This document shows positions 49,001 to 55,000 of a stretch of 64,000 nucleotides of DNA, piece by piece. Source of the stretch: Liolophura sinensis (taxonomy: Eukaryota; Mollusca; Polyplacophora; Chitonida; Chitonidae); the NCBI RefSeq assembly GCF_032854445.1, contig NC_088306.1:15905764-15969763 (forward strand), in the 5' to 3' direction. A program made the translations under genes and the position numbers. The stretch's first letter is position 1. Each line of letters starts with the position of its first letter. Below the pieces are notes generated by a model, which did not search any database, had not been told where the DNA came from, and was given only the letters and a program-made list of their open reading frames with translations.

Positions 49001-52000
49001 ATAGGCATACCATCAGAACATCACAGGCAAGCTTCTGGCACACCACAGGCATACCATTACCACACCATAGGCATGCCACCAGCACACCATAGGCATACCA
49101 CCATCACACCACGGGCATACTACCAAATCACCACAGGCACACCACAGGCAAGCTTTTGGCACACCACAGACATACCATTACCACACCACAGGCATACCAC
49201 CAGCACACCACAGGCATACCATTCGCACACCACCAGCATACCATTAGAACATCACAGGCATACCACCAGCACACCACAGGCATACTTATAGCACACCACA
49301 GGCATACCATTAGCACATTACAAGCATACTACCAGCACACCACAGGCAAGCTTTTGGCACACCACAGGCATACCATTGGCACACCACAGGCATACCATTA
49401 GCACACCACAGGCATACCATTAGCACACCGTGGGGATACCATCAGAACATCAGAGGCATACCACCAGCATACCACAGACATACCATTAGCACACCACAGA
49501 CATCCTACCAGCACACCATAGGCATACCATCAGAACATCACAGGCAAGCTTCTGGCACACCACAGGCATACCATTACCACACCACAGGTATACCACCAGC
49601 ACACCATAGGCACACCACCATCACACCACAAACATACTACCAGATCACCATAGGCATACCATAAGCACACCACAGGCAAGCTTTTGGCACACCACAGACA
49701 TACCATTAGCACACCACAGGCATACCACTGGAACATCACAGGCAAGCTTCTGGTACACCACATGCATACCATTAGCACACCACAGGCATACCACCAGCAC
49801 ACCACCGGCATACCACTGGAACATCAAAGGCCAAAATGTTTTGCCAAAATGTCCATACAAGCCACCATTAACTTCCTTTCAAGTACATTTTGTCGTCAGT
49901 TGTTGATCCGCCCATAATTTGTAATAGTAGACATGACTGATCAGTAATCTGCTGTTAACAAAACTTTGACAGAGAATATACGTAGCCAAGTAACTGGGGC
50001 ACAATTTCCAAATGCTAAATTTGGGAAAAAGTGCCACTTATGGATATGTTATATATGCGCATATGGTAACTCAATAGATTCATAATACTGAGGCCATAGC
50101 AATCAAGATGCAGAAAAAAAAATAAGAAAGAAAAAAAAATTCTATGACTAACAACCATAACAAGACAGTAAACACACACTAGTATAGCGTAATAAAATGT
50201 TGAAGAAAATAAGAACAAGTCTGTAGTATGATAACTTCCAAACAGTTATAGATATACAAGAAACTGCTGCAGCTTTAGGATGAAATACCTTTGTGACATT
50301 CCACTTGCGTGTTATAATACTGCAGGTAATGTCCGTGCCCGCCTGTTTGGGGAAAGGGAAAACACGGAAAGGAAAATGAAAGTAAGACAAACGTGAAGGG
50401 GAAAAAAACAAATCGAAGTAACTGTGCTCATTCTGATGTCATGGCAACTGCAGATGTCAGTTTGTCAATCACTATGGTCAATCACTATGAAGCATGCATT
50501 TTTGTGAAAGAAATCTGAATTGTAGAACAAGTCGATGCGTCCATTTGACAAGATGTTATTATGCACATCTCAAGGTAAACATGTCCAGATAATAGTCAAA
50601 TCCATCTGTCCACAGCATTTCTCACTTCATAAGAGCCTATTCAAAACTCCTAGAAACTTGACATAGAACTGCTGTTCATAAAGGAATGTACAAAGTTGAA
50701 AGTGCCAAAATGAGCCTAAACTTTTAAATAGGAGCTGTTTAATATAGTTAGCCATGACATTAAAAAAGCAAAGATTGACATTTAACAAATACAGTAAGGT
50801 GATGGATGAAATTGTAGTAACAGAAGGGTGCACTAACTTGTTTGAGAAACAATCTGGTCAATGGTGTTAATGAACACATGCTGAACAACAACAAGAACAC
50901 AGAACAAAAGCAGTTGGCAAGATAACCATACATGCCGATAAAATATGGGCCAAAGTTGAACAATAAATTTTGACTGCTACACTTCACTTTTACTCTTGAT
51001 TGTGTTACTTAACCTAAACCACAATGTCTATAATCACAAAATAATCCTCAGGAATATCAGCATAATTGTAGGACAATTATAGGCATCTTGACAGGAATGA
51101 AGTACCACATGAGAACAGAACAATTCAGAAACACCGATAAACACCATGCAATGATCAGTGATGACATGCTCAGTTAAAAGGAGACAACCAATAACCAGGC
51201 ATACACAACTGAATCTATATCTACAGGTACATGTACTTTCATCCATTTTCTTTTTAACAAATGTTTTGGGTTAGTGTTAAATACATTAGTATTTATAATG
51301 GTGAACATGTAGATGAAAGACAACTCTGACTATAGAGGGACTTCAGACTTTTTCTTCCATGACTGCTGACATAATGCTTGTGAAGGGCATTACACATATA
51401 ATGTTAAAACATAGTGTTACTTATTCACAGGGTACACACAAGAAAGCCTTGTGATATTACATTCATTTATTTACAAGTATTTATTTGATTAGAGTTTTTA
51501 AGCCACACTCAAGAATATTTCACTTTATTTGACAGCGGCCATGTACACTGTATGCACAATAAGTAAGGCCAGGTATAGAAAATAAAGTTCATAAGTAAGG
51601 CCAGGTATAAAAAATGAAGTTCATAAGTAAGACCAGGTATAAAAAATAAAGTTCAGAAAGCTCGCAATAGAATTCAAACAACCCAATGCATGTACTGGTA
51701 CTGGAGAAAGTTTATAAGGACTTGAAGGCACCTGTATTTGTAATAGAGTTTTCAGTTGTGCCTGAAAGTGAAGACTATAAAGCTCTTTGGTAGAACCCTG
51801 GGGTCAATCCTGGGTCAGGTCACACCTAAGACTTTAAAAGAGGAAGTTGTAGCTTCCTTGCTTGGCATTCAGTATTAAGGGGAAAAGCAACAACTGGTTG
51901 ACCCATATCAGTATATTGGCTTGGGTGGCGCGGCTTCCTTGCCTTCAGTAAGTCGTCTCAGTAAAGCAGCACCAGATGAAAGAACGGTGGAAATCCATCC

Positions 52001-55000
52001 TGCAGCAAGGAGGCACATTATATGCACACTAAGGTCTTCTTCATTATAATATGACTGAAAAACTGTTAAGTATGACGTTAAACCCCAAGCACTCACTCAG
52101 TCATGCACTCACAAAACAGTACATTGGTTGGATTAGCCAATTTCGGGGCTTCACAAAAATTATATCGGTCTACATAGAATAATGCTGCGGAATATGCTGG
52201 AACAAACACCTTGCAAGCATGCAAAGAGTTGAAAAATTCAGACAAAATTTCACTTTCTTACAATTATAATAATCACTTTCTGGAGGTCAACGCTCAGAAA
52301 TAGCCTACAGGCAATTACACGGCAAAAAGAGATACTGAGTTGATCTCAAATTTAGTCCTTGAATCAGCTACTCATTTTGCCTCATTCTAAGAGTTCTACT
52401 GATTTCAGAGATATAGTCTGAGATTTGTCTGTATTTAGATATTTCACCGGAAAATGAGAGCAATGGTTTTTGACCTTTATTTGCCTCAAAAATGCACGTC
52501 TTTGGGCAAATTTTGGGGCAAACAACATCCTCACTCATATACTGTTTCTAATATAGGGTTGTTGTCCTGACAGCTTTTATATCAAAACTGATACACTGTA
52601 TGTAAACCTGACAGCTTTTATATCAAAACTGATACACTGTATGTAATTCTAGCTGAGCATCAGTAACAAACCAGAGGTACACAAGAATGTCCACTACAAA
52701 AAAACTTTGAACTAACAGGTCATAATAGAAGTAAAGAAATGACAATGTGTAGGAGTAGTCTCCCCCTGGAGGGGTGCATCCAGACGAGAGTGAGAATAAC
52801 AAACTACCTGTTTATCACTAAGACACCCACTCGGCTCAACTACGCACGGACATAAAATTACAGTTTCAAACCTATATTCCTTTAAACTTCATACATCTAC
52901 AAAAGAATACAATCTGTTGTATACAAGCAGTTTGGGTATAAAAGGCCGTTACAACCTCTTATTTATTTATTTATTTCATTGGTGTTTTACGCCATACTTA
53001 AGAACATTTCACTTATACGATGGCGGCCAGCATTATGGTGGGTGGAAATCGGGCACAGCCCGTGGGAAACCCACGACCATCCGCAGGTTGCTGAGAGACA
53101 TTCCCACTTACAACCGGAGAGGAAGCCAGTCTGAGCTGGACTTGAACTCACAGCGACCACACTAGTGAGAGATTCCTTGGTTATTACGCTGCGCTAGTGC
53201 GCTAACCAACTGAGCCACAGAGGCCCCCCGTTACCACTTCACCTTTAATACACAGGGAAGTATGACTCCTCAGAACAATACATACACGGGGTGTACTTAG
53301 GATATATACAGAGTATCAATCCCTTCACCGATGTTAGATCAGAAAAAAAGTAGTGCCCGTACAATCTGTGCAGGTGCAACCATCAACAGAGTTACATGAG
53401 ATTACTTTTAATTCAGAGAATACCTATTTAGTAAAGTGTTAAATTTCCATTCCAACAGTTTATGGTCCTTAAAGAATGTATAAAAGCCATTCTCATGACT
53501 ATATTTGAGCTGTAGCAGATAGATCCCTCAAAAACAGATGTAACTAAAAGAACAATTTCATTACATGCTTTGTTAATTCAAATAATTAATTGAGTAGAGA
53601 AATTAATTGAGTAGAGAAATAATTTGTGCAGTTTTATGAAACTTGCATCTTTAAATGACACAAACAAAGCATTTTCAGCGCAATTTTCCTAATAATTGCA
53701 TGCATAAATTCCCAAAGTGCTTTGCCAGTTGAGATTGCTAACTTGAAGATTCACAGCACATGTAGACAGGCCACCTGGTGGCGAATACTGTCTAGTGTAA
53801 AGATATTAAATATAAACTGATCACAGCCTAGAATTCCGCTCTTGCTAGACTGGATACAGATTTCAATCCAGAGGTATGATTTACATGTGACTTATACCAC
53901 ATCAGCCATCAGGTTTATGGGCTGTGTGTGCCTAGAGTATAAAACCACCATCCTCGGGCAGGTGCCGGATGGTCTATCTAAATGTACCTTCAAACTGTAG
54001 CAGATGAAGCTCAAGAGCTAGATTCACCCCACTAATCTCCTGTCAGATCAGCAGATCAATGACCATGACCTACTGTGGTGGGAGAATATAACACTTTTCC
54101 TTATAGCATGAACTAGCGAGGATCCATTTAACCCTCTCACCAATGCTGTTCCTGTGAGTTCGTCTAGCTCATGCTAGCTTCCTCTCGTAAGTAGGAAGGT
54201 CTGCCAGCAACCTGCAGATGGGTCGTGGGTTTCCCCCGGGCTCTGTTTGGTTTCCTCCCACCATAATGCTGGACGCCATCGTATAAGTGAAATATTCTTG
54301 AGCACGGCATAAAACACCAATCAAATAAATAAAGAAATAATTGTAACCTGCTGCCATTATGGTACTTGTATTAACATTCTGCTCACAGCTCATCCAACTA
54401 CGTGCTCTTTGTCTACTACTTACAGAAAAACACGGACAGCCTCCTTCTAGCAATCATTGTCACAAAACCCAGACATAAATTCCTGAACCTCTATGACAGA
54501 CGGAATCCAAGCACTGTTTCCATGGTAAATGTAGATGAAATCATCTTACCTTTTCATTTCTGTGGCCAGCCTCGTAAACGTAGCATGACAGGAATCGGAA
54601 CTTCCGGGGAATTTCTCCTTGGAACTCTTCCCCATAAAATGGACTGCAAGACCAAGTCCAAAAAAAAAAGTTAACAAGCACTCTTGAAGTACTAGAATGC
54701 TCACAGCAATGAGTGCTGCCTCACAACAGTATACAGCCACCTCAGTAACATGTAACACTACCTCATAACAATGTTGTGCTGCCTCACAACAATGAAGAGC
54801 AGCATCATAACAATGTAGTGCTGTCTCAGAACAATGTATTCCTGCCTTACAACAATGTACTGCCACCTCATGACAATGTAGTATTGATTCAACACAATGT
54901 AGTGCTGCCTGACAACAATGTTGTGCTGCCTGGTAACAATGCTGTGCTGCCTCATAACAATGTTGTGCTGCCTGACAACAATGTTGTGCTGCCTCATAAC

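Larger units (their letters stand above)
40551..54549 (-). other. 14-kb RASA3 intron
   Basis: Largest intron in view. Contents: nested SINEs (40588-41158), 48-bp array (42650-43558), SINEs (44290-44420, 44584-44818, 51476-51541, 51765-52112, 52959-53228, 54105-54333), 44-bp array (45345-45870), a PYQFEP-type peptide remnant (46787-46942) and the 22-bp array (48185-49835). Stretches 41160-42640, 43560-44280, 45870-46780, 46950-48180 and 49840-51470 show nothing I can name. Confidence 0.85.

Noticed and set aside
48185-49835. Possible CRISPR-like array because of regular 22-bp repeats
   Set aside because: Repeats are directly contiguous with no unique spacers, and the genome is eukaryotic; a minisatellite.
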